A stretch of DNA of 64,000 nt from Clostridiales bacterium (lineage in GTDB: Bacteria; Bacillota; Clostridia; Saccharofermentanales; Saccharofermentanaceae), in contig JAGAXM010000002.1 in the NCBI GenBank assembly GCA_017940895.1, positions 62,001 to 126,000 on the forward strand. Reading direction: 5' to 3'. Position numbers and translations under genes: made by a program. Below the pieces are notes generated by a model. The model was not told the DNA's origin, did not search any database, and worked only from the letters and a program-made list of their open reading frames with translations. Of this stretch, positions 12,501-19,121 are shown one piece after another. Position 1 is the stretch's first letter, and each line of letters opens with the position of its first letter.

Positions 12501-12541
12501 GCTTCACTCTTTATGCTCAGTGGGAGGAAGACGAGGGCTGA
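3557..12541 (+). CDS. Giant modular type IV pilin-like surface protein
   Basis: 2994-aa protein with a class III prepilin signal at its N-terminus: RRG^FTLAELIVVL, predicted cleavage G19/F20, Glu5 of the mature chain at E24, followed by a hydrophobic helix. Then: a beta-rich head (about 45-700); about 39 GG-x-x-G motifs spaced some 30-60 residues (about 722-2260, GLUG-like); three to four Ig-like modules with an xDYxxxYxxN...GxGxYxG pattern (about 2360-2770); and three InlB B-type repeats of about 70 aa (about 2776-2990) with GYSFHGWF, GFAFRDWY and DYTFVGWS. There is no LPXTG, so attachment should be through the pilin helix and not a sortase. A prepilin peptidase and assembly ATPase lie downstream. 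It is best read as a pilus-displayed adhesin; binding target unknown. The ribosome site GGGAGGGG sits only about 4 bases from the ATG. Confidence 0.85.
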   Translation: MRLEKKTTSFAEARRVRRGFTLAELIVVLTILAILAAIGVGSAVSYIRKSRFDQNSEHAITVYQAAQNALSQKASDGTIDVWIRGLKENDNTSFLNHMNTIALDEPNESVNEVFSLTYNPTNPNSVESQELYALLSPYFYDMTIFQGTITVEFDVSATFTVDAPYYSARVLSAFFSVQNAPESTNLRWDSICTNNGATADGLPYRDAEYRYTTSYVGYYNGSEDSIKPRISSVFVPQSQIYELDGHIVGPTEDPTADPSGYLFNMRNGETLDVSWAIFDDDAGGASHDAHDETLAITLTDAGVGNSGTHSDVVINIEPRHLTNLRYSTMAGARETVYESISTYNITRTTVRGFITVPVKIGDANAVNMTFPVSVTLVEGDGRTGCPKDNAGNSPVAYYEYRLSLDCMMTRSYDNGNGFNSRRLFDSPTNIIATIEGSYKYYDQGGIYTSRALPKTFAARAIDDPVYYTGLTNNSAGHTAYRYDVRPGVVINDQSDYDHELTGEPVTGKCVVNTMFGDATYSISTDVSSGSTIAATEWTEGGTLNAVVTAFRHIYNIRWIPSTKTANYRIIRDLNWYINESGKLIVSEVRVYTTTTSHSPAVAGNINVVSFPAICKLGAPQTLTSMSTAGGRIYSINNLQMRAASFVNGTDQGYGLVCINYGTVSNIYTNNLTLILTSVTNGSPSDYSDGEAYAESNKINPSGTVTITTGNAMALGDTGKNRVGGLVGYNCGLVGDPNADAEHNVIRMNNSIVLGGNYWNLSNYITGGVIGRNDGRNSGTESTYGVIELRGAFAVGGGNNSVGGIIGDDKAETAARLVVNGNPVQNTRCEYTLPVESNTNARLSCVVVGQGQVGAAIGWFENHSLCYPVAHEFSADNLNYDPVTGQPLFPTRADEDFQVDVNLPANSLILKVNSGDGNDKSPVGGAIGKLNACTGTYYSIRVINNGSIIAPGIQRDINVGGAIGEDANCTINKIYIEVNNGSDSVIGYWSDTGSTAGPIRSGGAIGYITGASNGRLFAINADNNGRIMARGSGNSQGAGGAIAGAHEAITARFIIDVYNGTNSRIRGIGSDQYNSNGVGGAIGGLGNKDSNNNANLPAGSVIFAENHGAISGVYHVGGAIGNAPANNGKICAVNYGTITGTDRYVGGTVGRMNYSNYGTIQSILNGAHITGTDFVGGAVGRLASDQDGTTVKTIVQGSSEVAGNNGSLVGGVCGDIRIVGTGSDIYVQLVGDGSAPTLTVTGNDGIGGVAGILRSSVINAAHIHTPNQGATNKLVERITGGNYVGGAIGALRSTTNNSVTPSDLLTKDPSGIRLMVDVSVTLNGESKIIGTGNDVGGAIGRLNSNNAEFGGSISVTSAGYSDTASVISGLSNVGGAVGHVLNTKPASYGDSSGITVAFTVDKWNIVATQAAGADSNVGGAVGFFEGTVQSAGITYPITVNLGNSIVSGNGRNVAGVIGKNTSYNGNVELTSISAEGKISGQRNVGGGIGYNITYVNSIQTTIIGTVIASGERYSTNTNGPTETITEANVGGAVGFTSYHMGSISATVAGLVQGGSDNSNRANNVGGAIGYAYSTKDQRYWIASVSALIQGDGEVIGGNNVGGAIGVNSCNVRSVTSSITGTSDVDGVNRVGGAIGFASAHPGVGGGTVLAGSASGRIDFVSAEISANNALSGDSKIGGAIGQIGNKWGDGNNYISAVVVRVEATINAGSLFNTEETGPDNASQDVCVGGVVGHFVDGRLGVAVSGVTYDDTNRPGVYLKGSGGVVHTPYPDRTYSGTVLMAAKGSTIGGIIGQLGIPGYQQNVCVTNISAAGGPGLCVMSTNGGNCVGGWIGAGYATHGGIGNETATTNPVVYDVFNVRTVYSTGSEVGGFMGRLDALNGNSTTNKWIYATINVDLSQANVTGRTQVGGAFGSYSAGWYTGGSINVTLRDHSNIGDITGNAMPGDTTTYNPICYECGGAIGFVNSPSGSTNYYSRLYVPIRVHADATSRIWAGGTTSDTANPVTNFGVGGAFGRINSFMTDTTRIEVSATTNSSAPVYVYSAYSNVGGIAGVWLDRGMINHSSATNIFKENTVYASADVLVRGIGTNTGVGGFAGRITAGNVQGVRITGSVTTSPESNTQTAGANISAGGFVGYITNGTLKYCSTTATVNSVSEGTSCTGGFAGYIAKGKIDNSYVGGHTFQSQYIYGEGNVTGNGNVGGFVGILNGPSADTILNNCYSTASVLGRGSNVGGFVGNGQSGKITNSYCSGLVSGVENVGTFAGVISGLTQTATDKNQVLSDINRGLISIVGRSGDPVTGINWATAQEINNSKTYTAYPSDTTLPGSFPLRAVINNEHYGDWSLGSSGETSIENAVVTINSGDPEHPNDFPYRRSGVTLDAQNITVSVEGHELRYDIDYVLGYKDNDRIGTATVQIAGKGDYYGVISSTFTIVSADISGAVVTNIVREETYTGAPITPTLTVTLGDDTLVENVDYYFTYYRLDGEGHVVDIGNNTDIGRVYVTVHGMGNYHGEIPDPAPGSEDRDIWFDIVGVDIAGAQVTLVGVDSLVYNGNAQIPQSVVVRYGGQQLTLNTDYEIDYDDNISAGNDTASVIITGIGSYRGTKVVHYSIATATNAWTTDPSINGWTWGGTMSVPGGAARYGEVQFKFYSDPACENEIDITQANAGTYYMEATVADPQPREGHLPDYEVPVPKIVSFTISQADIGTGSVVIDPTDYVHTGQPIEPNDNITVTVGTRTLTRGTDYTIGYPSDTISVGTKPIVITGIGNYTGFINASYTIYNQFTVTFITGSGASQVDTQYIREGQTASEPATPTFPGYSFHGWFTSTSYSEADRYDFSKPVDRNITLYAYWIRCFTFTFVTGEGATPIDNQYVDQGTAATRPANPPTRPGFAFRDWYTNPECTLLYPFEALVYEDRTLYAGWDVVYTVTFDSGAGATPVDPADVISGNIVAQPADPTRDDYTFVGWSRSQAEGAELYDFGSPVTESFTLYAQWEEDEG
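5720..10340 (+). repeat. Array of about 39 GLUG-like coding repeats
   Basis: Within the giant pilin gene, segments encoding (V/I/S/T/C)GG(A/V/F/I)(I/V/F/A)G recur about 39 times, most as VGGAIG or VGGAVG. At DNA level the core is close to GTCGGCGGTGCYATCGG, while the 90-150 bases between cores diverge, so this is protein-domain repetition and not tandem DNA repetition. The last copies shift to VGGFVG and VGGFAG. GLUG motifs are typical of bacterial surface and protease-associated adhesins. Confidence 0.8.
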
Positions 12542-12560
12542 GAGCCAAACATAACTGATT

Positions 12561-12589
12561 AACGGCACCTTCCGGGGTGCCGTTTTTTT
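12561..12589 (+). terminator. Rho-independent terminator after the giant pilin gene
   Basis: Nine-bp stem AACGGCACC / GGTGCCGTT (12561-12569 with 12576-12584), six-base loop, run of T to 12589. It separates the giant pilin gene from the machinery operon, which has its own promoter. Confidence 0.9.
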
Positions 12590-12618
12590 ATTTTCGGCGG
12601 GGCATGCGGGTTATTCTC

Positions 12619-12682
12619 GTAACAAACTGGCAATGTTCTTAACAATAAATTTATTTGACACCTTAAAATAACGTACTAATAT
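12619..12682 (+). promoter_or_regulatory. Promoter of the pilus machinery operon with conserved upstream block
   Basis: TTGACA (12655-12660), 16-bp spacer, TAATAT (12677-12682). The 41 bp 12619-12659 match 3422-3462 at the same distance from the -35. Here the core AATAAATTTATT is a perfect 12-bp palindrome. Confidence 0.7.
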
Positions 12683-12747
12683 TTAATTATATATATATGC
12701 TTTCATGCCCTACTGTACTTTGCTGCAGTAGGCAGGGGGAGATGAAG

Positions 12748-13245
12748 GTGGCAAAAGGAAGATCATCAGAGAAAGTGCACGTTGAGGGCACTCAATTCTA
12801 CAGGCGCAGTGCCGTCAGGGATATTCTGCGCATCGTGATCATCACGATCGTAACCTTTGTTGCGATCTTTGTACTGGCTGCCTGGGCTATCATAGATGCC
12901 GGTGCCAGACAGGCTTTCAAAGAAGCCCGTGATATCAGAAGGGCGCTGAGGATCGTCGGTACCGAGTACTACGGTAACATGAGCTCGATCTACGACCAGT
13001 ACAGTGTGAACGGGATGACTGAAGGAGCTGCCGAGAAGATCGCTGATATATCTACCAGGCAGGGAGAAGTTATCCTTTATTCCTGGGATGAAGAAAGCAA
13101 TGCACCTTTGCAGTTCGAGTACAGAACGGGTCTTTACAGGGTAATCTATTCTGATACGGGCAGCTATGACGGTATCTCAGTCGGAGTAGAGGGAGACTTC
13201 CACGTTTACTACTCGTTCGAAGTATTAAGATTTGATGCACAGTAA
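12748..13245 (+). CDS. Small single-pass membrane protein of the pilus operon
   Basis: Unrecognised protein, first gene of the machinery operon. A ribosome site (AGGGGG, 12734-12739) suggests initiation at GTG 12748 (165 aa), because the ATG at 12742 lies only two bases from it; an ATG at 12697 would add an implausible Cys-rich leader. One hydrophobic helix (ILRIVIITIVTFVAIFVLAA) is followed by an amphipathic alanine/arginine helix and a beta-rich extracytoplasmic domain. The layout resembles a pilin-like or PilP-like component, but there is no Gly-Phe-x-x-x-Glu cleavage motif. Position before pilC suggests a structural part of the machine. Confidence 0.6.
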   Translation: MAKGRSSEKVHVEGTQFYRRSAVRDILRIVIITIVTFVAIFVLAAWAIIDAGARQAFKEARDIRRALRIVGTEYYGNMSSIYDQYSVNGMTEGAAEKIADISTRQGEVILYSWDEESNAPLQFEYRTGLYRVIYSDTGSYDGISVGVEGDFHVYYSFEVLRFDAQ

Positions 13246-13261
13246 GGAAAGGAATTGACGA

Positions 13262-14458
13262 ATGCCGGAATATAAATATCGGGCACAAGACAGTAAGGGT
13301 AAAGTCGTTAAGGGTAAGGCAGAAGCTGCCGACGAGGTAGATCTTCAGAGGCGCTTCCATGACGGCGGCATGCTCCTGCTTGAGGCTAAGCCTGTCGTCA
13401 AGCAAATGGCGCTTAAGGCTCTGAAGAAGCCTAAGCTTGCCGATCTGTGCCGTCAGCTTGGAACTCTCGTAAAGGCCGGTGTTACTCTTGTAAAGGCTAT
13501 TGAGATTATTGCCAATGATGAGTCCATATCTCCTTATGAGAGACAGCTTTATATCAGACTGCGTGACCGCGTAGTTCAGGGTATTGCGCTCTCGAATGCC
13601 ATGGAGGAGTTGGATCCCGCGTTCCCGCCGCTTCTTATCTTTATGATCCGTGCAGCGGAGACATCAGGTACTCTGGATACCACATGTCTGCGTCTTGCAG
13701 ATCAGTACACAAAGGAAGCACAGCTTGAGGCTAAGGCCAAGAGTTCACTGACGTATCCTAAGATCTTAAGCGGACTTATCGTAATCGTAATGGCGATCCT
13801 GTTCGGTTATGTTCTTCCCCAGTTCGAGGAGATGTTCTCGACTCTGCCGGAACTCCCTATCGCGACCAGGATCCTTATGGCCATATCCGACTTTGTTAAG
13901 AATAAATGGTATATTCTCGGCGTCATCATAGTGCTGTTTGTAATCTTCGGTAAGATGGTTATGAAGATACCGATAGTCAATTATTACTTTGATCTGATTA
14001 AGACGAAGGGCAAGTGGGGAAGTCTTCTTAAGGTTATCTACTCGGCAAGATTTGCCCGTACCATGAGTTCTCTTTATTCATCCGGTATCCCGATCTACAG
14101 CTGCATTCAGATATCGAAGGGAACAATAGGAAACAAGTATATAGAGAGGCAGTTCGATGAAGTAGAGCGTAAGGTCCTGGGAGGATCTCCCATGTCTTAT
14201 GCTCTGCAGGATGTCGACGGCTTTGTTAATAAGCTTTCATCTACGATCAAAGTAGGTGAGGAGACCGGTATGCTAGGCCCGATGCTCGAGTCTGTTGCCA
14301 ATGATCTTGAATTCTACTCTGATCAGGCTCTTATGAAGCTTACGGCTTTGATCGAGCCTGTAATGATCGTGGTAATGGCGGTAGTTGTCGGATTTATCAT
14401 GATCTCTATCATACAGCCTATATACGGATCGTATTCTACGATCGGTGCAGGTTCGTAA
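13262..14458 (+). CDS. pilC: PilC/GspF-type inner-membrane platform protein
   Basis: 398 aa, the usual length for the type II secretion F / PilC family. It begins MPEYKYRAQDSKGKVVKGKA, the typical small N-terminal domain, followed by two homologous F domains (about 60-185 and 265-390), each helical and ending in membrane segments (SGLIVIVMAILFGYVLP; VMIVVMAVVVGFIMISII). This is the membrane platform turned by the PilB ATPase to add pilins. It starts 16 bases after the preceding gene and 19 bases before the pilM-pilN fusion, inside one operon. Confidence 0.92.
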   Translation: MPEYKYRAQDSKGKVVKGKAEAADEVDLQRRFHDGGMLLLEAKPVVKQMALKALKKPKLADLCRQLGTLVKAGVTLVKAIEIIANDESISPYERQLYIRLRDRVVQGIALSNAMEELDPAFPPLLIFMIRAAETSGTLDTTCLRLADQYTKEAQLEAKAKSSLTYPKILSGLIVIVMAILFGYVLPQFEEMFSTLPELPIATRILMAISDFVKNKWYILGVIIVLFVIFGKMVMKIPIVNYYFDLIKTKGKWGSLLKVIYSARFARTMSSLYSSGIPIYSCIQISKGTIGNKYIERQFDEVERKVLGGSPMSYALQDVDGFVNKLSSTIKVGEETGMLGPMLESVANDLEFYSDQALMKLTALIEPVMIVVMAVVVGFIMISIIQPIYGSYSTIGAGS

Positions 14459-14477
14459 AGAAAGGAAGAACACATAG

Positions 14478-15995
14478 ATGTCTGAAGTAGTATTTCTGTC
14501 GAATACAAACATACAGATAGCCGTAGGTTCATCGGCGGGCAACGGTGTTAAGGTAAGCAAACTTTACTCGGCACCGCTTCCGGAAGGCGCAGTTCTGAAC
14601 GGCGTTGTTATGGATCGTGATCTTGTAACAGATACGATCAAATCCGCTTGGCAGCAGTATAAGCTGCCAAAGTCTGAGGTCATGCTCATCCTGAACAGCC
14701 CTCAGCTGCGTGCCAACAGAATCGATGCCCCTATTCAGGCTGATAAGAAGACGACAGACTACATCGCAAGAGCGACAGCTGATACAGAATACGGAAGATT
14801 TACAAATCCTGTTACCGGTTGGTACACGATCGGCAAAGATAATAAGGCTAAGACACAGAAGATCATTTACGAGACTGCTGAGACCGACTTTGTTAAGACA
14901 TATGTAGAGATATTCGAGAAGGCAGGCTTAAAACTTAAGACAATTCATAACGGCGTACAGATCGCGACCGAGTATCTGGCAAAGGGTGCAGCGGGCAAGA
15001 CCATCATCTACATGATCCTTGACGGTAATTCTCTTGTTACTATCTTCTTCGCCGATGGTAAGTTCTATTATGATTCAACATCCCGAGTATTCTCTCAGCC
15101 GGGTTCTCCCGAGTTCGCCAGAGAGATATATTCTTCAGTATCGTCCATAAGACAGTTCATTTCGGCCCAGAGGCTCGAGGTCACGTTGAAGGATATAATG
15201 TTCGCGGGTATCAACCAGCCTCAGGTAAGTGCACTTGCTAACGATATCCTTAATATGGACAGCGAGATCGATGTCAGCATCGCAGTGCCGCCTCAGGGAT
15301 CGACGATTTCCGACGGACCTTCGGCATTCCCGTTCTATGTCTATCCGATAGCAGGTCTGCGTAAGATAGATGAGAAACTTCCTATCCTTAAGGCATCCAA
15401 GCAAAGCAAGTCTAAGGGAGAGGGCGCGGGTATTACAAAGAAGCTGATCCTTCCGTTTGCCGGCATCATCGCATTGGCCCTGATAGTGTTTGGAGTGCTT
15501 ACCGCTGTAAAGCTTGCAAAACAGTCGGAACTTAAGGAGCTTAAAGATTACATAAATAATCCCACTATTGTGGCTCAGGTAGCAGAATATGATGCCATGT
15601 ATGAGAACATGGAAGAGATAGGAACCATACAGGGAGGAGCGGATCTTTTGAGAGAAGATATCGCATCTTATCCGATTCCTGATTCATCTATAAATGCAAA
15701 GATTCTTGCAGCTGCATCGGCTCATGATGTTGAGGTTAGATTCAATACATACGATGCTATGAGCGGAGTTTTCAGTATAACGGCATCATCTCCGATAGTA
15801 GATGATATCAATATGTTCATTGCAGATCTTATGTCGCTTGATGTTTTCTACAATGTTGATTACACCGGATATAACCTTGTACAGGATTACTTTAATCAAG
15901 AAGAAGTGGATACCTGGCAGATCAATGTTGTCTGTACTCTCGCAGGCAATGAGCCTGCCCCCGAAGCTTCCGAAGATGCAGGGGAGGTGAACTGA
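14478..15995 (+). CDS. PilM-PilN fusion, pilus alignment subcomplex
   Basis: 505 aa. The first about 310 residues are an actin-like PilM domain (VSKLYSAPLPEGAVLNGVVM, MYMILDGN-like phosphate region around residues 175-185). A transmembrane helix (about 318-340, ILPFAGIIALALIVFGVL) then leads to a coiled and alpha/beta extracytoplasmic region matching PilN. In most bacteria PilM (cytoplasmic) and PilN (bitopic) are separate proteins that bind through the PilN N-terminal tail; here they are one chain. It connects PilB/PilC to the PilO partner encoded next. The divergent sequence makes domain borders approximate. Confidence 0.78.
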   Translation: MSEVVFLSNTNIQIAVGSSAGNGVKVSKLYSAPLPEGAVLNGVVMDRDLVTDTIKSAWQQYKLPKSEVMLILNSPQLRANRIDAPIQADKKTTDYIARATADTEYGRFTNPVTGWYTIGKDNKAKTQKIIYETAETDFVKTYVEIFEKAGLKLKTIHNGVQIATEYLAKGAAGKTIIYMILDGNSLVTIFFADGKFYYDSTSRVFSQPGSPEFAREIYSSVSSIRQFISAQRLEVTLKDIMFAGINQPQVSALANDILNMDSEIDVSIAVPPQGSTISDGPSAFPFYVYPIAGLRKIDEKLPILKASKQSKSKGEGAGITKKLILPFAGIIALALIVFGVLTAVKLAKQSELKELKDYINNPTIVAQVAEYDAMYENMEEIGTIQGGADLLREDIASYPIPDSSINAKILAAASAHDVEVRFNTYDAMSGVFSITASSPIVDDINMFIADLMSLDVFYNVDYTGYNLVQDYFNQEEVDTWQINVVCTLAGNEPAPEASEDAGEVN

Positions 15996-15996
15996 T

Positions 15997-16860
15997 ATGG
16001 CTAAGTTAGAAACTAATTTAAGTGCTAAAGATAAAGCGACTATCGCGATCGTCCTCTTCATAGGTGTCGTATTTGTGTTTTCCTGGTATGCGATAAGACC
16101 TGCCATAATGAGCATAAGGTCATTGTCCGATGATATTGAACAAGCCAAGATCCAGGAGATTCAGTGCAGGGGCAAGGTAATGAGCCTTAGCAGCGCTGAG
16201 ACCATATTTGATAGGGTAGTTTCTGATCTTAACGATTCAACTTCCGGTTACTATGAGGTTATGACAAGTTCTCAGATAGATCGAATAGTGACTAATTATG
16301 TGTTGAGTTTCGGTCTGTTCCCTGAAGACTTGTACATTAATATGCCGCATGGCCCGGTAGATGAGATTCCTTATACTTATTCTCAGGCGGCTTTGGATCA
16401 GGTAGCCTTGATAGCTGCTCCTACACCGACCCCGGATCCTGTTGAGGAAGCTGTAGAAGAGGTGAGCGACACGGTTACTGAGGCTCTCAGTGGTACTGAT
16501 TCGAGTGCCATGCAGGTAGAGAGCTTGTTTGTCCCATATAATCAGGCGCGCGACGTCGCTACTATGACTTCGTATTCCGGTGTTCAGGCTGCTGATATCA
16601 CTTTCGTAATGACCGGTTCTGAATCTTCCTGCCAGGCTCTTATAGATGACCTGTGCAGAAAGGATGCTGTAAGAATAACGGCGTTTTCGTGGTTGCCGGT
16701 AGATCCCATAGAGCGGATTGATGAAGAGACCGGCAGTGTAGAACTTGTCGAACCTGATTATGTGAGACTGCAGGTCAGTGTCCGTCTGTATATGACTAAT
16801 GTTGCAGATTACGAGGCGCTGGTTTCCGACGCTGTTGAAGCTGCAGGAGCGGAGGGTTGA
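15997..16860 (+). CDS. pilO: PilO-like bitopic membrane protein
   Basis: 287 aa. One N-terminal transmembrane helix (about 16-35, ATIAIVLFIGVVFVFSWYAI), then a coiled stretch and a ferredoxin-like alpha/beta region, as in PilO. It starts one base after the pilM-pilN stop and ends one base before the pilB start. A low-complexity acidic linker (PTPTPDPVEEAVEEV, about 147-160) is inserted between the two halves of the outer domain. Assignment rests mainly on topology and the M-N-O gene order. Confidence 0.72.
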   Translation: MAKLETNLSAKDKATIAIVLFIGVVFVFSWYAIRPAIMSIRSLSDDIEQAKIQEIQCRGKVMSLSSAETIFDRVVSDLNDSTSGYYEVMTSSQIDRIVTNYVLSFGLFPEDLYINMPHGPVDEIPYTYSQAALDQVALIAAPTPTPDPVEEAVEEVSDTVTEALSGTDSSAMQVESLFVPYNQARDVATMTSYSGVQAADITFVMTGSESSCQALIDDLCRKDAVRITAFSWLPVDPIERIDEETGSVELVEPDYVRLQVSVRLYMTNVADYEALVSDAVEAAGAEG

Positions 16861-16861
16861 T

Positions 16862-18547
16862 ATGGCTGATAATTCCAAGATTCGTATAGGAGACTTGATG
16901 GTCTCGGCGGGATATATCACCGAAGATCAGTTGAAAGAAGCTCTCGGCATACAGAAGGAATCCGGCGGTAAAAGAATCGGTCAGGTTCTGCTTGATCTGG
17001 GTTATGTTACTGAAGTACAGATGCTTTCTGCCCTGGCTGACAGACTTAATGTTCAGCTCATAGACATTACCGCCGTTCCAATCGATGTTGAAACGGTTAA
17101 GCTAATACCTAAGCAGCTTGCAGAACAGTATGTAATGCTGCCGATCGCCCAGGAGAACGGTGAAGTTATACTGGCCGTTAACGATCCTCTTAATCTTTAT
17201 GCCATCGAGGATATCAGACAGACGATAGGTATGCCTGTAAGAACGGTTCTGGCACAGGAAAATCCTCTTAAGGAAGCTATCAACTATCAGTATGCAGGAA
17301 TCAAAGCCCGTTTGGCAGCCGAGAATGCTAATGCGAATACTACAGGACTTAATGTAGATGAGCTGGTTATCGATACTTCCGCGGGTGCAGATGACGCTCC
17401 TATCATTAACCTTGTTAACTCACTCCTGGATAAAGCTTTCCAAGACAACGCTTCTGATATTCATATCGAGCCTTTCGAGACTAATGTTATGGTAAGAATG
17501 CGTATCGACGGTACGCTTATCGATTACATTACGCTGCAGAAGAATGTACAGGATTCGCTTGTTGCCCGTATCAAGATCATGGGTGACATGGATATCGCCG
17601 AGAGACGTATTCCTCAGGATGGTCACTTCCGTGTAAGGATTCAAGGTCAGATCGTTAATATCCGTGTTAACGCCATTCCTACAGTATTCGGTGAGAAGGT
17701 CGTTATGAGACTTATCATGTCGGCTGTTAATATCGATAATAACTCTACATTCGGTATGACACAGGAATGTTACGATAAGTTCATTAAGATGCTTATGTCG
17801 CCTAACGGTCTTATCTACATTACAGGTCCTACGGGATCCGGTAAGTCAACTACGCTTTATAACGCTCTCGGCATGCTCTCGCAGAAGCCGATCAATATCA
17901 GTACCATTGAAGATCCTGTAGAGAAGAATCTGCCTCGTCTTAATCAGGTTCAGGTTCATCCTACTGCGGGACTTACATTTGAGATTGGCCTTCGTGCCCT
18001 CATGCGTCAGGATCCTGACGTAATCATGGTAGGTGAGACCCGAGATGCTGAGACTGCAGCTATCTCTATCAGAGCGGCTGTTACAGGTCACCTGGTTCTT
18101 TCTACGCTTCATACCAACGATGCAGCATCGACTATCGTAAGACTTGTCGATATCGGTGCTGAGCCGTATATGCTTTCATCAGCTCTCGTAGGTGTCGTAG
18201 CACAGAGACTTATGCGTAAGGTGTGTCCGTTCTGCTCCAAGCCAGAACCACTGACTGAGAGACAGATTGAGTTCCTGGGTCACGATATTCCTGGTGCCAA
18301 GAAGGGAACCGGCTGCGGTCAGTGCCATAACTCCGGTTATCTTGGTCGTACCGCTATCCATGAAGTGCTTGTTGTGGATAAGACTATGCGTAAGATGATC
18401 TCAGCAGGCGCTGAGGCTGAAGAGATGAAGCAGTATGCCATTAAGAATCAGGGAATGAAGACTCTTAGAATGGCCGCCGAGATTCTCGTTGAGCAGGGTA
18501 TCACTTCGATGGAAGAACTTGAGCGTGTAGCCTACAATGACGATTAA
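16862..18547 (+). CDS. pilB: PilB/GspE-type pilus extension ATPase
   Basis: 561 aa from ATG 16862 (GGAGGG just upstream); the reading frame is open further upstream but that part overlaps pilO. An N-terminal T2SSE domain (IRIGDLMVSAGYITEDQLKE) precedes the secretion ATPase core with Walker A GPTGSGKST (K328), the Asp box/Walker B around DPDVIMVGETRD, and a His box (HLVLSTLHTNDA). A Cys4 zinc site (CPFCS ... CGQCH) near the C-terminus is diagnostic of GspE/PilB extension motors and absent from PilT. It is the only T4P motor in the window. Confidence 0.95.
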   Translation: MADNSKIRIGDLMVSAGYITEDQLKEALGIQKESGGKRIGQVLLDLGYVTEVQMLSALADRLNVQLIDITAVPIDVETVKLIPKQLAEQYVMLPIAQENGEVILAVNDPLNLYAIEDIRQTIGMPVRTVLAQENPLKEAINYQYAGIKARLAAENANANTTGLNVDELVIDTSAGADDAPIINLVNSLLDKAFQDNASDIHIEPFETNVMVRMRIDGTLIDYITLQKNVQDSLVARIKIMGDMDIAERRIPQDGHFRVRIQGQIVNIRVNAIPTVFGEKVVMRLIMSAVNIDNNSTFGMTQECYDKFIKMLMSPNGLIYITGPTGSGKSTTLYNALGMLSQKPINISTIEDPVEKNLPRLNQVQVHPTAGLTFEIGLRALMRQDPDVIMVGETRDAETAAISIRAAVTGHLVLSTLHTNDAASTIVRLVDIGAEPYMLSSALVGVVAQRLMRKVCPFCSKPEPLTERQIEFLGHDIPGAKKGTGCGQCHNSGYLGRTAIHEVLVVDKTMRKMISAGAEAEEMKQYAIKNQGMKTLRMAAEILVEQGITSMEELERVAYNDD

Positions 18548-19121
18548 CGCTTCGTCCAAGTTTATTAAAGATCTTAAAAGCATACCGTCGCCGGTGTTTT
18601 ACATCTTCGCGGCGGTTGCTTTATTCTGTACATTCTTCGTGTGCGGTTTTTCCGTTGCAAGTGTGTTCACAGCTATGTTCCTGCTGCTCCTTGTCGCATG
18701 CGCATGTTCAGACATAAATGCAGGGATAGTACCGGATATTGTGGTTATTGCTATTGCTGTTCTGGGTATAGTTAACTTTCTTGTGCTTGAGCCGTTTACA
18801 GTAGCAAGTTTTATATCACATCTTATAGGTGCGGTATGCATCTCGGTGCCGATGCTGTTGATATCTCTAATCGTCAGAGGTGCCTTCGGCGGTGGCGATA
18901 TTAAGCTTATGGCGGCAGCGGGATTGTATCTTGGCTGGCAGCTCACACTGGCAGGTGCATTTATCGGAATGTTTGTGTCAGGTTTTTATGGCATATATCT
19001 GCTGGTTTTTAAGAAAGCCGGAAAGAAGTCCAAGATCAAGTTGGCGCCGTTCCTTTCTTTTGGACTGTCTATAGCGGCGTTGTTCGGAGATTTGCTGTTA
19101 TTCTTATTTGTTAGTTTATAA
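18537..19121 (+). CDS. pilD: Prepilin peptidase, A24 peptidase domain only
   Basis: 194 aa, nearly all hydrophobic. The two catalytic aspartates of A24 peptidases are visible: SDINAGIVPD and the GGGDIKL box. Full-length PilD/GspO also has an N-terminal zinc-binding methyltransferase region of about 100 residues; it is missing here, so the enzyme should cleave prepilins but may not N-methylate them. The start overlaps the pilB end by 11 bases. Its stop overlaps by 6 bases the stop of the convergent XRE gene. Confidence 0.9.
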   Translation: MTINASSKFIKDLKSIPSPVFYIFAAVALFCTFFVCGFSVASVFTAMFLLLLVACACSDINAGIVPDIVVIAIAVLGIVNFLVLEPFTVASFISHLIGAVCISVPMLLISLIVRGAFGGGDIKLMAAAGLYLGWQLTLAGAFIGMFVSGFYGIYLLVFKKAGKKSKIKLAPFLSFGLSIAALFGDLLLFLFVSL

